Of a stretch of 64,000 bases of DNA, positions 51,944-61,186 are shown piece by piece. Source of the stretch: Phycisphaerales bacterium (GTDB taxonomy: Bacteria; Planctomycetota; Phycisphaerae; Phycisphaerales; SM1A02); assembly GCA_029268515.1 (NCBI GenBank), contig JAQWNP010000014.1, positions 1 to 64,000 of the forward strand, written 5' to 3'. The notes beneath the pieces are model-generated. The model did no database searches, was not told the DNA's origin, and saw only the letters and a program-made list of their open reading frames with translations. How positions within the stretch are numbered: the first letter of the stretch is position 1; the number at the start of each line of letters is the position of its first letter. A program made the translations under genes and the position numbers.

Positions 51944-52999
51944 CTACTTCTCATCCGCTCTCAGTGCCTGTCGGACGATCGTGGCTCGTCGCGCTCGAAG
52001 TTTCTCCGTTCCGACCGTCTCATCTTCAGGTGAGAGGTGTCCAGGCTGTAGCAAAAGAAACAGTTTATTAATCAGGGCGGGATCAATATCGGTGATGCGT
52101 TCGAGGAAAATCCCCAGTCTGACACGACTGAGGTACTTCATTGCTTCGTCAACACCGAGGAGGTGTGCGGAACGCAAGATATTCAAGGCTCGATGGACGC
52201 GGTCATCAAGAAGAAGGGGATTCTTCTTCAAAAGCATTTGTCGAGCTTGTCGTTCATAGTCAATGATCCGAGGAATAACACGCTGTTGGAATTCAGCCAT
52301 CAGTTCATCTTCCGATTGGCCAAGCGTAATCTGATTACTGATCTGGAAAAGATCGCCTGTTGACTCTGATCCTTCTCCGTAATGGCCACGGACTGCCAAG
52401 TGCAGATCCTTCGCAGATCGCTTGACTCGTTCAATCTCACGTGTAATCAAGAGTCCTGGCAAATGCATCATGACAGAAAAGCGAGCGCCAGTACCCACAT
52501 TGGTTGGGCATGCCGTGAGGTAGCCCCAGCGTGGCGAGAAAGCATATTCCAGTGACGACTCGAGGCCTTGTTCTACCTGGCATATGCGATCAAAGGCTTG
52601 ATCAAATTGAAGTCCTGCTGTGAGTACTTGTAAACGAAGATGATCTTCTTCGTTGACCATGAGGCTCATGGATTCGTCGCGTGCAACAGCAACCGCTTTG
52701 CTCGCTCGTGTTTCTGCATGGTGGCGGGAAATGAGGTGGCGTTCGACCAGAAGCATTCGCTCACGGTCTGAGGCCTGATTAAGATCAACCCAAATCATTT
52801 CATTGGTTGGCTGATTGCCGAGGTCACATTCGGCGAGTGCTTGTCGCGTGAGTGCAACAATTTCTTGGCACTGTCCTTGTGTGGCCCGGTTGACAAATGG
52901 GAAGCAGGCCATATTGCGTGCTATCCGTACGCGGCTACTGACGACGACATCACTGTCTGGGCCAACATCAAGCCATGCTCCAAGATCATCGAACGCCAT
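51944..52999 (-). CDS. mcsB: Protein-arginine kinase McsB
   Basis: McsB phosphorylates arginine residues and marks proteins for Clp proteolysis. The phosphagen-kinase fold is visible in SSRVRIARNMACFPF and VNEEDHLRLQ, and the active-site Cys164 is in LTACPTNVGTGAR. The C terminus ERLRARRATI-like segment occupies the position of the pArg-binding RDxxRA motif but is only partly matched. Length 351 is standard. It starts one base after mcsA ends. Confidence 0.95.
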   Translation of the reverse strand: MAFDDLGAWLDVGPDSDVVVSSRVRIARNMACFPFVNRATQGQCQEIVALTRQALAECDLGNQPTNEMIWVDLNQASDRERMLLVERHLISRHHAETRASKAVAVARDESMSLMVNEEDHLRLQVLTAGLQFDQAFDRICQVEQGLESSLEYAFSPRWGYLTACPTNVGTGARFSVMMHLPGLLITREIERVKRSAKDLHLAVRGHYGEGSESTGDLFQISNQITLGQSEDELMAEFQQRVIPRIIDYERQARQMLLKKNPLLLDDRVHRALNILRSAHLLGVDEAMKYLSRVRLGIFLERITDIDPALINKLFLLLQPGHLSPEDETVGTEKLRARRATIVRQALRADEK

Positions 53000-53000
53000 T

Positions 53001-53504
53001 TCAGTCCTCTTTATCTGGGCCGTGTAGCTTCATATGGTCTAGTTGATCTCGTAATTCAGCGGCACGCTCATATTGCTCTGCTGCGACAGCAGAGTCGAGT
53101 TCATCTGCCAGTCTGCGAATACTCAGTTGACGATCAATACTCGCGCCAGCTTGACTGGGAATACTTCCAGTGTGGTGGCAGGCACCATTTTGTGCACGCA
53201 TAATCAGTGGCTCTAATTGATCAACAAAGATCTCGTAGCAATCTGGACAACCAAGAATGCCACGTTTTCGGAATTCTTTGAAAGGGAGTCCACAGCCATC
53301 ACATGAAAGTTGTTCACTGGGATGCTTTGAGTCAGACTTAGAGGTCACAAATTTTGTAAGAAGTTGATCGATGGGCTGCTGTTGGGGCATCGCAATACCC
53401 TCTTTCATGGCATGGTCAGCGCAGAGATGGAGCTCTCTTTTTTCGCCCCCGCGAATGACGACTTCGTGGACCACGGCTGGTTTGTCGCATTTGTCGCACT
53501 TCAT
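53001..53504 (-). CDS. mcsA: McsA, activator of McsB
   Basis: McsA activates McsB. The 167-residue protein has zinc-binding CxxC pairs (CDKCDKPAVVHE, CDGCGLPF and CPDCYEIF) and a C-terminal UVR motif (LADELDSAVAAEQYERAAELRDQL). The order mcsA-mcsB is as in Firmicutes, but ctsR and clpC, their usual neighbours, are not here. Confidence 0.94.
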   Translation of the reverse strand: MKCDKCDKPAVVHEVVIRGGEKRELHLCADHAMKEGIAMPQQQPIDQLLTKFVTSKSDSKHPSEQLSCDGCGLPFKEFRKRGILGCPDCYEIFVDQLEPLIMRAQNGACHHTGSIPSQAGASIDRQLSIRRLADELDSAVAAEQYERAAELRDQLDHMKLHGPDKED

Positions 53505-53596
53505 AGGCGTTCTATCTTAGGCATCTCATGAGGTTGTAGGAAGATGTCTTTATGGATGTTCCCATCATCAGCTCATCAGGCATGCCTCAGCTCCAT

Positions 53597-54427
53597 TTAG
53601 CAGGGGGTTGATTCCAGTGCCGATCGAATCGCCACGGCGCTCGCGAGGAGCTCGGGCATTGCCGCCATCGGCTGCATCGTGTCTGCGTCTGAGATTGCCT
53701 CTTTCGGTCTGGGGTGGCATTCAATAAACAGTGCATGGACGCCAGCGGCCACAGCCGCTCTCATCAGCAGTGCCGCCCGATCAGGTCGTCCGGCAGTTTG
53801 ATTATTGCCGCCCCCGGGGAGCTGGGTGGAGTGCGTGACGTCGAAGCAGACGGGCACCTCCAAATCCATAAGATCGCCAACACCAATAAAGTCATTGACG
53901 AGCCGGTGGTAACCGAAGAACGTGCCTCGTTCAGTCAACATGATGTTGCGAGCGCCGGCGCGATCAAGTTTATCTCTGACGTTTTTCATCTCTGCGGGGG
54001 AAAGGAACTGGCCTTTTTTAACATTGATCGCGGCATTTGTTTCCGCGGCCGCATTTAAAAGATCCGTTTGGCGACAGAGGAATGCAGGAATCTGCAAAAG
54101 ATCGGCGACTTCTGCGGCAGCCTGAGCTTGGTCGGGATGATGAATATCAGTGCAAATAGGCACGCCTGCTTCTTGCTTGATTCTTGCGAGTTCTTTGAGG
54201 CCATCATTGAAGCCAACACCGCGAGGTGAGCGATCACTTGTGCGGTTGGCTTTATCGAAGCTGGCCTTAAAAACATACCCCAGGCCGAGTGAGTCGCACA
54301 GATCTCTGAGACTTGTTGCAATACTGAGATTAAGTTCGGGAGCTTCAAGGCTACATGGCCCAGCAATGATCAGCAGGGGCTTTGCGTCGCCGACGAAGTG
54401 AGGGCCGAGTTGAAATGAACTGTTCAT
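53597..54427 (-). CDS. kdsA: KDO-8-phosphate synthase
   Basis: KdsA condenses PEP with arabinose-5-phosphate. The 276-residue protein shows IIAGPCSLEAPEL, YVFKASFDKANRTS, the phosphate-binding GVGFNDGLKEL region and QLPGGGNNQTAGR. ATG 54427 is the start (an in-frame TTG precedes it). It completes KDO synthesis with kdsD and kdsC, though separately located. A second, decayed copy of its first 60 or so bases lies at 56788. Confidence 0.96.
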   Translation of the reverse strand: MNSSFQLGPHFVGDAKPLLIIAGPCSLEAPELNLSIATSLRDLCDSLGLGYVFKASFDKANRTSDRSPRGVGFNDGLKELARIKQEAGVPICTDIHHPDQAQAAAEVADLLQIPAFLCRQTDLLNAAAETNAAINVKKGQFLSPAEMKNVRDKLDRAGARNIMLTERGTFFGYHRLVNDFIGVGDLMDLEVPVCFDVTHSTQLPGGGNNQTAGRPDRAALLMRAAVAAGVHALFIECHPRPKEAISDADTMQPMAAMPELLASAVAIRSALESTPC

Positions 54428-54466
54428 CAAGATCAGCCTATCAATTTGGAGGGCCGCATGTCAGAA
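54400..54466. repeat. kdsA 5' region repeat, copy 1
   Basis: This stretch covers the first codons of kdsA (MNSSFQLGPH) and about 40 bases upstream. It is closely similar over its length to 56788-56854, including the block AAATGAACTGTTCATC and CTATCAATTTGG/GTATCAATTTGG. Confidence 0.75.
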
Positions 54467-54532
54467 GATCATGCCAGGTTTCAGAATGCTGCTCGCTGAG
54501 CCTATCGGCTTTATCAAGTGAAATCTGTGGAC

Positions 54533-55438
54533 TTAAGGATCGGTGCTGTAGCCCTGAGAAGCGAGATCCTTGCCGAGCATGGCAGAAAGCAGGCGATTAC
54601 TGTCGTTGAAATGACCTGAGAAAAGCGCACTGGCTTCATCCTCTGGGCGTGGATCTTCACATGGCCGGAGTTTGGAAATGAGACGGCTCAATCGCTGTAG
54701 CGGTTCAGCTGGTTCTAGCTGTGGTGGTCGAATGGTCGTCGGATCGGACCGATATCGATTCGTGCGTCTCAATGATGCAAGGCTGCTGCTCGGTTCTGCT
54801 GGGTTATGCACGCTGGACGGATCAAAGTGCTCAGGCATCGGGCTTTCAAGCAGTTCTGAAAGTGACTGGAAGTACGAGTCTGGATCCAAGGCGAGATCTT
54901 CGACGAGGCTGACATGGACGTGATCATTGCCAAGAAGATCTTGGTAGTGCTTGATCAGGTGGTGGTACTCATACTTTGAATGATTAAAACCAGGTACGCG
55001 GTAATCTCTCATAGGCATTGTGTATTGCCTGAACGTCATGGTTCCGCCGATCCGTAGGTACTGCTTGTAGATCGAACTGATGAGTGCGAGCTGTTCTCGA
55101 ATGCTGATGAGAACGTGCGCTCCTGGCAACACATTGGCAATGCGTTGGGCGATGAGTGTGTCGTCATAGTGACCCGAGTGGGGGTTTCCTGACAGTCGCT
55201 CATGCGAGATTACGAGCGTGTTTCCTGAGGATGCAGCTTGCTCGGCTTGTTGCGTAAAAAAATCAGCAGCAGCAGTTTGGTCATAGTCGAAGGCATTGGG
55301 CGCAGTCAGAAGTTTGAATGCAACACCTCGATCGACATGGTGCACAGAAGGGCAGGCGCTAAAGAACGCTTGAAGCGTGCTGCTTGCTGCCTTGGCATAC
55401 CCGATATGTACGATCGTCTTTGGTATTGACATGGCCAT
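54533..55438 (-). CDS. Sulfotransferase-like protein
   Basis: The 301-residue protein resembles PAPS-dependent sulfotransferases: an N-terminal nucleotide-loop-like segment (IGYAKAASSTLQAFF), and later ISIREQLALISSIYKQYL, the equivalent of the 3'-phosphate-binding motif (R..L..S.Y). No signal peptide is visible, so a cytosolic or Golgi-independent role on glycans or lipids is inferred. It follows the second sulfotransferase by 35 bases and is probably co-transcribed with it. Confidence 0.72.
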   Translation of the reverse strand: MAMSIPKTIVHIGYAKAASSTLQAFFSACPSVHHVDRGVAFKLLTAPNAFDYDQTAAADFFTQQAEQAASSGNTLVISHERLSGNPHSGHYDDTLIAQRIANVLPGAHVLISIREQLALISSIYKQYLRIGGTMTFRQYTMPMRDYRVPGFNHSKYEYHHLIKHYQDLLGNDHVHVSLVEDLALDPDSYFQSLSELLESPMPEHFDPSSVHNPAEPSSSLASLRRTNRYRSDPTTIRPPQLEPAEPLQRLSRLISKLRPCEDPRPEDEASALFSGHFNDSNRLLSAMLGKDLASQGYSTDP

Positions 55439-55473
55439 TACGAATCACCCATAGCCTGGAGCGGCGGATCGAA

Positions 55474-56598
55474 TCATTTCAGCATTCTCTTGGCAGCATT
55501 GGTGAAGAGGAACCTGTTGGCAGTCCAGGTTCGGATGTCTTCTGCTCGGTCGAATCGCCGCCATTTGGAGACCTTTGGATTGCTGATCTTGAATTCGTAT
55601 TCATCGAGAATATCTCTAAATTGCATGGTGACCAGTCTCATCACTCCTGGAGCGAGTTGTTGCTTCCAGGCGGTCAGGGGCTCCGTTGACAGTTTTCCAG
55701 CTTCATGTGATCCGGAGACTGACCAGCCATCTCGTTTCATCGGTGTCCCATGGTTTTCCGTGACTTCAAGGAGGCAAGGGTGATATTCAATCCCAAGCCA
55801 TTCTGATAGCGATCGCATTTCCGTTTCCGGATCACAGAGCAGCCGATCATAGATCACCGTTCTAAAGTTCTCCGGGTAGAGTCTGGACCACTTTTTCATG
55901 AAGTAGTAGCTGTTGCGCATCTCAAGAAGCCTTTGGCCCAGAAATGGGTAGCCATGCTTCTTGTCTAGTTTGCGATGGTCATTGGCGATCCGAACCCGCT
56001 CTTTGATTTCTACTTTGCCATGCCGCATGTTGTTGATGGCCGAGTTCAACTGTCCATAGGGATTACGAAGAACATAAATGAACTTGAGGTTGGGAAACCA
56101 TGACAGTAGTTCTGGTAGGAACTCTGCTTGGTGGACGCCTTTGACCACTACGCGCATCTCGTTGAGAGGTTGTCCCTGATAGTAGGAAGTCGACTCGACG
56201 ACTGAGGCAATCAATGACTCGAACAAGCCCTTGTCGTTTTGTATCAGTCCTTGATTGAGTCTCGCGCAGATTCGTTCTTTAAAAACCTTGCTATCCAAGG
56301 CTATCTCTCGGCCACGCGGAGACGTACTCTGAAACCACTGGTCATTGCAGATCGACTCAATCCGTTTTTCCATCGGACCGATCTCAGGTTTTCTATTACT
56401 TGTAAGTGGTTTTATATCCGTGTATCGAAAGAAGTGGAACTCGTTGGTTGGATAGGTGAATAATTCTGGATGCCCATCAAACAGGAGCCGGGTCATCGAA
56501 GTTCCAGACTTGCGAAGGCCAGATACGAAGATTGGTGCAGCAATCATTTCGGAACACGGCGATTGTTCAGCTTGTTGCCCATCAATTTGGGTATTCAT
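55474..56598 (-). CDS. PAPS-dependent sulfotransferase
   Basis: The 374-residue protein has a clear 5'-PSB loop, FVSGLRKSGTSMTRLLFDGHP (residues about 24-44), and the 3'-PB motif YVLRNPYGQLNSAINNMR, with NYFMKKW-like helices after. It transfers sulfate from PAPS to a carbohydrate or other acceptor that cannot be read from the sequence. It heads the pair of sulfotransferase genes lying between the two kdsA 5' repeats. Confidence 0.85.
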   Translation of the reverse strand: MNTQIDGQQAEQSPCSEMIAAPIFVSGLRKSGTSMTRLLFDGHPELFTYPTNEFHFFRYTDIKPLTSNRKPEIGPMEKRIESICNDQWFQSTSPRGREIALDSKVFKERICARLNQGLIQNDKGLFESLIASVVESTSYYQGQPLNEMRVVVKGVHQAEFLPELLSWFPNLKFIYVLRNPYGQLNSAINNMRHGKVEIKERVRIANDHRKLDKKHGYPFLGQRLLEMRNSYYFMKKWSRLYPENFRTVIYDRLLCDPETEMRSLSEWLGIEYHPCLLEVTENHGTPMKRDGWSVSGSHEAGKLSTEPLTAWKQQLAPGVMRLVTMQFRDILDEYEFKISNPKVSKWRRFDRAEDIRTWTANRFLFTNAAKRMLK

Positions 56599-56787
56599 AA
56601 AAGGCTCTTTCCTTGGAATACGAATGTTGTGATGTTATATCGGATGATGGGCGTTCTTTGTTGGCGAGCATGTGGTCGGTTCGTGGCTCAGGATGGCTGT
56701 TGAGAGATTCGCACCTTCTCAAGGCGATGAAGCCACGCTGGCCTGTGTATAGAAGCATGCCAGCGGCGATGCGAAACTGATGGAGTG

Positions 56788-56854
56788 GGGGTCGATTTCA
56801 AATGAACTGTTCATCCAAATCAGCGTATCAATTTGGATAACCTGTTGTCAGAAA
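56788..56854 (-). pseudogene. Remnant of kdsA 5' end, copy 2
   Basis: The minus strand still reads ATG then MNSSFEIDPHSIS, against MNSSFQLGPHFVG in kdsA, and the leader before the ATG also matches copy 1 at 54400-54466. Homology fades after about 20 codons. It is in the 390-base gap upstream of the sulfotransferases, which otherwise holds only an AT-rich hairpin (GATTTTAA-GCTT-TTAAAATC at 56887-56906). Confidence 0.7.
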
Positions 56855-56989
56855 GGCCTTCAGTGCTACGGAATGCCAATAAATGAGATTTTAAGCTTTT
56901 AAAATCGGTCAGTAGGTGATTTTTATTCGATTCAAGGGTATTCCTAGACGACAGTCCTAGTAGGCAGTAACTGGCCAAGGGGAACAAGT

Positions 56990-57784
56990 ATGACCCATAT
57001 GCCGCGAGAACCAGAGGCCTTTGGAGAACAAGTGGCGCGGATTCTGCATCGTCAGTATCCCGATAGATCTGTAGAGATTGCTGGTCCAATGGACCTCATA
57101 CTCAATGGTCGCCATCTGTCACTTAGTAATCTCTATCGAATGGTCCACAGCGATCCCACCCGTGGGGTGGATATTGTTGAGAACTATCTAGAGAAGCTCA
57201 TTGAAGGTGATACGCTTGGGTCGCTCCCATTGCCTCTTTCTGTGGCAAAGCCGCGCATCATGCCGCGTATTCAACCAACGACTATCTTTGAACACCTTGA
57301 TCGCGAGCAGGTTGCACATGTTCCGTTTGTGAACGACACATGCATCGTGTTTGTGATCGATATGCCGCAAATGACGGTTAGTCTGACCATCGAGCAGTTG
57401 ATGCGTTGGAACCTAACACCAGAAGAGGTTGACCTTATTGCAAGGCAAAATCTTGATACCTATACACCACGCGTGAGCCTTAAGTTGTTTACAACAGCTG
57501 ATGGTGGTCGTGCTGCGACCATGACGGTGCAAGATGGCTATGACGCAGCGCGTTTGTTGCTCAATGGTCTACATGAAAAACTGGCGCCTGAACTGTCCGG
57601 TGACTTTTATGCCGCGGCACCTGCCAGAGACATGTTGGTGGCATTTTCAGCTGGTCCGCCCGAGTTTCATAATTTGCTCCAATCTCGCATTGAGCGTGAC
57701 TTCCGCCGGCTGCCTTATCCAATCACAACAGACTTCTTCTTCGTGACGCGCGATGGTGTAGCGGGCACAAAACGGGCGGCATAA
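56990..57784 (+). CDS. DUF1444-like protein
   Basis: The 264-residue protein fits the DUF1444 (UPF0354, YtpQ) layout: LSLSNLYRMVHSDPTRGVDIV, then PRIMPRIQP, VIDMPQMTVSLTIEQLMRWNLTPEEVDLIARQNL. AAGGGG eight bases before the ATG supports the start. Function of the family is unknown; it is cytoplasmic by sequence. Confidence 0.7.
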   Translation: MTHMPREPEAFGEQVARILHRQYPDRSVEIAGPMDLILNGRHLSLSNLYRMVHSDPTRGVDIVENYLEKLIEGDTLGSLPLPLSVAKPRIMPRIQPTTIFEHLDREQVAHVPFVNDTCIVFVIDMPQMTVSLTIEQLMRWNLTPEEVDLIARQNLDTYTPRVSLKLFTTADGGRAATMTVQDGYDAARLLLNGLHEKLAPELSGDFYAAAPARDMLVAFSAGPPEFHNLLQSRIERDFRRLPYPITTDFFFVTRDGVAGTKRAA

Positions 57785-57874
57785 GCTGATGCTCATGCTG
57801 GTTTACTGAGTGGCCATATGCGATTCTGGGCGACTGAGCGAAGATGCCAGTAAGTGGCTACGATTTAGGCCTTC

Positions 57875-58510
57875 ATGCTGCTGATTATCGATAACTATGA
57901 TTCGTTTACGTACAACCTAGTCCAGCGCCTCGGCGAATTGGATCAGGGGTTAGAAATCGTCGTGTACCGCAACGACAAAATTTCAGTTGCGCAAGCGAAA
58001 GATCTACAGCCGACACATCTCGTGATATCGCCAGGGCCATGTACACCAGCAGATACGGGCGTATGTCCTCAAATGATTGCGGAATTCAGAGGGAAGATTC
58101 CAATTCTGGGTGTTTGTCTTGGTCATCAGACCATCGCTGCAGAACATGGCATGCGGGTTGATCGGCATGACGTTCTGATGCATGGCAAGACTTCATTGGT
58201 TCATCATGATGGTAAGGGGTTGTATCGCGGATTAAGTAATCCTTTTGAGGCGACCCGATATCATTCTTTGATTGTGGATCCACAGACACTGACAGGCCCA
58301 TTCGAGCGCAGTGCTTGGACTGAAACAGGCGAGATCATGGGGTTACGCTGGACGGGATCAGGTCACGAATTGGCACCGATGGATGGCGTTCAGTTTCATC
58401 CAGAGAGCTTTTTGACCGTTGAGGGGCCTCAGTTGCTGGGCAACTTTATAGGTATGACTGAATCTGTAGAGCCATCTAGTGACAGAAAGATGTCCCCCCC
58501 TGCGACTTAA
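57875..58510 (+). CDS. Anthranilate/aminodeoxychorismate synthase glutaminase
   Basis: The 211-residue class I glutamine amidotransferase provides ammonia for anthranilate or 4-amino-4-deoxychorismate. MLLIIDNYDSFTYNLVQRL opens it; the catalytic Cys is in GVCLGHQTIAAEHG and the His/Glu pair in VQFHPESFLT. TrpG and PabA cannot be told apart by sequence, and neither trpE nor pabB is adjacent. Confidence 0.92.
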   Translation: MLLIIDNYDSFTYNLVQRLGELDQGLEIVVYRNDKISVAQAKDLQPTHLVISPGPCTPADTGVCPQMIAEFRGKIPILGVCLGHQTIAAEHGMRVDRHDVLMHGKTSLVHHDGKGLYRGLSNPFEATRYHSLIVDPQTLTGPFERSAWTETGEIMGLRWTGSGHELAPMDGVQFHPESFLTVEGPQLLGNFIGMTESVEPSSDRKMSPPAT

Positions 58511-58570
58511 AGACACAATGGGTATAAGTCAGCGCGTTCTGGCGCAATATTCACCAGAGGAGTTCATGCC

Positions 58571-59659
58571 ATGAATAAGTGCAAGACGCAGGTGATTCTG
58601 GGCTTGTCTGTCCTGCTGATCAGTGGGTTCGCGTTTGGGCAAACGACACAGCCTGAAATGCCACCAGGGCCAGCTGCTGAGCCTGAGACAACTCAGCCGC
58701 CTCCAAGTCGCGAGGCGCGCGATGAGCGCCGCCAGCGGCGATCCCAGGCATCAAATGCATCTGGCAATTCAGGTGTTGAGATGGTGCGTGATGTCGTCTA
58801 CGGAGAAGCGAAAAGTCGAGATGGTGTAACCGTTCAATTACTCATGGACGTGGCCGTGCCGCAGCGCAGTAGTGAAAAGCTCCTGCCCGCAGTCATTTAT
58901 GTTCATGGAGGGGGATTTCGAAGCGGGAGTAAAGAGCAAGGTGGGCGCTTCATTGAGTCTCTTGCGCGAGCCGGGTACTTGGCAGCGAGTATCAACTACC
59001 GTTTGCTCGGGGTGGCGCCCTATCCAGCGGCGGTGCTCGATGTGAAAGAGTCGGTGCGTTTTCTTCGAAAGAATGCCCAATCACTTGGTATTGATCCAAA
59101 TCGTATTGGGATTATTGGTGTTTCTGCGGGTGCTCATCTGGCGTCCATGATTGGCGCTAGTAGTGATGCAGCGATCTTTGAGTCGAACCAAGAACATTCG
59201 TCTGCAGTGGCCTGCGTTGTAGCAATTGCAGGGACAACTGACTTAGTCAAGTTTATGGCGAAGAAGCCTCCGCAACGTTCTGGGAATCGGTGGATAGAGG
59301 CAGCACCGGAAAACCTTGACCATGTGCTACGTGAAGCCAGCCCATTGAGCTATGTGTCAGCCGATGACCCTCCCTATCTTTTTCTGCATGGGACGGCGGA
59401 CAAGGTGGTGCCAGTTGAACAGTCAAGAGACATGGCACATGCACTTGAATCAGAGAACGTTGAAGTCGTACTGGTGACGCTCGAAGGCGTTGGACACGGT
59501 TTCAAGGCTGATTCCATGCTCATGCCATTGGCCGAATTCTTGGATGCTCAATTGAATGGCCAGCTTTTGACTGTTGCTAAACAACGGTCTGCGATGCCTG
59601 CTGAGGAATCAAGAGAGCGGCGAAATCGCGATCAGCCACGCCGTGAACGGTCCAACTAA
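58571..59659 (+). CDS. Exported alpha/beta-hydrolase (BD-FAE-type esterase)
   Basis: The 362-residue protein has a signal peptide (LGLSVLLISGFAFG) and a Pro/Arg-rich linker, then the hydrolase fold. The oxyanion region is YVHGGGF, the nucleophile Ser185 in GVSAGAHLA, Asp277 in GTADKVVP and His309 in GVGHGF, a complete triad. The C terminus is a charged tail (EESRERRNRDQPRR). It likely cleaves esters outside the cytoplasm. Confidence 0.88.
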   Translation: MNKCKTQVILGLSVLLISGFAFGQTTQPEMPPGPAAEPETTQPPPSREARDERRQRRSQASNASGNSGVEMVRDVVYGEAKSRDGVTVQLLMDVAVPQRSSEKLLPAVIYVHGGGFRSGSKEQGGRFIESLARAGYLAASINYRLLGVAPYPAAVLDVKESVRFLRKNAQSLGIDPNRIGIIGVSAGAHLASMIGASSDAAIFESNQEHSSAVACVVAIAGTTDLVKFMAKKPPQRSGNRWIEAAPENLDHVLREASPLSYVSADDPPYLFLHGTADKVVPVEQSRDMAHALESENVEVVLVTLEGVGHGFKADSMLMPLAEFLDAQLNGQLLTVAKQRSAMPAEESRERRNRDQPRRERSN

Positions 59660-59769
59660 GAAGCGTGGGTTGACTATTTGAACGAGCGTCGTGTCATCGT
59701 CGGGGCAGGCGTTATCATCTAAGGCAGAACGATTGAGAATGAACAGGGTGCATAAGAGGAGCAGCATCG

Positions 59770-60222
59770 GTGTCAACATTTGCCGAACAGAACCCGGTTG
59801 AACAGGAACATGCTGGTGAAGATTTGGCCCGTGGCCGAGTTCTAGCAGTGCATGATTCGATATGCTCACTTCAGCCCACTGGTACCGATTACCGTATTGA
59901 CTTGGTGATCAAGGAACAGTCTAGTGCGCCTATGCCGGAAGTTGGTAAGCGAGCGAAAGGGCGCATTACCGCCCAAGCACTTCGCCTCCACCCAGCCACA
60001 GCTGGTGGATGTTTTATTGAGCCTCTTGATGGGCCGCCTCGAATCGTTGCCGGACGAATTCGTAGAGTTGATAGACAATCAAGACGCCTGCTTGTCGAGG
60101 CTGTCTTGCCATTCTGGATCCAACTCCATAGCAGCGATGATCCTGGCCAATGGGAAGCCGGTCAGATGATCAATTGTTATGTAGAGAGTGGTACTTCATT
60201 TGCGATTGACACAAGCAAGTAG
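59770..60222 (+). CDS. Small protein of unknown function
   Basis: The GTG at 59770 has GAGGAG upstream and opens a 150-residue frame. I see no recognisable domain. The sequence is mostly beta-like with basic stretches (RGRVLAVHDSICSL, AGRIRRVDRQSRRLLVEAVLPFW) and no signal peptide or membrane helix. An RNA-binding or OB-like role could be guessed but is not supported. Confidence 0.55.
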   Translation: MSTFAEQNPVEQEHAGEDLARGRVLAVHDSICSLQPTGTDYRIDLVIKEQSSAPMPEVGKRAKGRITAQALRLHPATAGGCFIEPLDGPPRIVAGRIRRVDRQSRRLLVEAVLPFWIQLHSSDDPGQWEAGQMINCYVESGTSFAIDTSK

Positions 60223-60243
60223 TCTCGGCAACCAAAAGCAGTC

Positions 60244-61083
60244 TTAGTTCGTCGTATTCGAAATGGAACTGTTGGAAGGCACCAGTGCTAGATTTTGTAT
60301 CAGCCAACGGTATTGCGCAGCGGCGCTTGAAACTGCTTTCTTCGGGCCCAAGAGTCTTATGAACTCCGTACCAGAAGGTGTCTTGGTAATTGCCACAAGC
60401 ATCATCTGCTGAGGCTTCGCGGTGCTAGAGCCCATCCCCGTGTAGCTTCCTTCCAGAGAGACGATTGTGCTATCTAATCCACCAGTCGTTTTAATCGTAA
60501 GGCGACTTGGCTCAGCGGGTGCGCCTTCCTGCGTTCGGAATTGTGAACGCCAACGTCTAATGTTGGCTTCCACTGTATTGCCCGCGGCTTCTGGGAAGCT
60601 AAAGACTGAAAGTCGGGCTGGAATGCCGCCATCCGGAGCCAGTATGTTAAATGCGATTTTTTCCATGCCAGAACTTGTTTGGCTCACTTGCTGCCAACCA
60701 ACAGGCACGGGGCCTGTCACCATATCTAGTCGCGTCATTGAGGTCGCCCAGGTGGCATTCTCAATTGGGCCAGGGAGGCCTGGGATGAGGGTGGCTAGTT
60801 CACTGTGAGAGTTACTTGCTGTGTGACTGCTTGTTGCCACGGCACCATTAGGGGGACCAGCAGGCGTGACTGCCAGGCCAGGTTGTGCTGGAATGTTCTG
60901 TGCCGATGGTGTCGTTGTGTTTGGTGGGGCCTGGGTCAACGCTGGTGTCGTTGTTTGATTGGGGGCATCACTCCGTGGCGTACTAGCCAGTGGGTGCTCA
61001 CTGGGTTCCTTTGAGCATGCGGTCGTGAATAAGAGGGCAAAAGCCGGAACAATCAAAAAGAATGGACGTGAGGGCAGGCGCAT
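60244..61083 (-). CDS. Proline/threonine-rich lipoprotein
   Basis: The 279-residue protein has a signal ending in lipobox LFTTAC and then a long Ser/Thr/Pro-rich linker (about residues 25-90). The C-terminal 170 residues form a predicted folded domain (ATSMTRLDMVTGPVPVGWQQV onward) I do not recognise. ATG 61083 with GGAGAG upstream is chosen over an earlier in-frame codon that lies before the signal. It faces the preceding gene, 21 bases away. Confidence 0.75.
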   Translation of the reverse strand: MRLPSRPFFLIVPAFALLFTTACSKEPSEHPLASTPRSDAPNQTTTPALTQAPPNTTTPSAQNIPAQPGLAVTPAGPPNGAVATSSHTASNSHSELATLIPGLPGPIENATWATSMTRLDMVTGPVPVGWQQVSQTSSGMEKIAFNILAPDGGIPARLSVFSFPEAAGNTVEANIRRWRSQFRTQEGAPAEPSRLTIKTTGGLDSTIVSLEGSYTGMGSSTAKPQQMMLVAITKTPSGTEFIRLLGPKKAVSSAAAQYRWLIQNLALVPSNSSISNTTN

Positions 61084-61186
61084 GGCATCTCTCCAGGTTA
61101 CAGATGTATACCAACACCTTAGCATGCATCATTGAGCGGCGGCCATTCTGCGGGAAAGGTGGTTCTCAGGGAGTCAATATTGCCTC

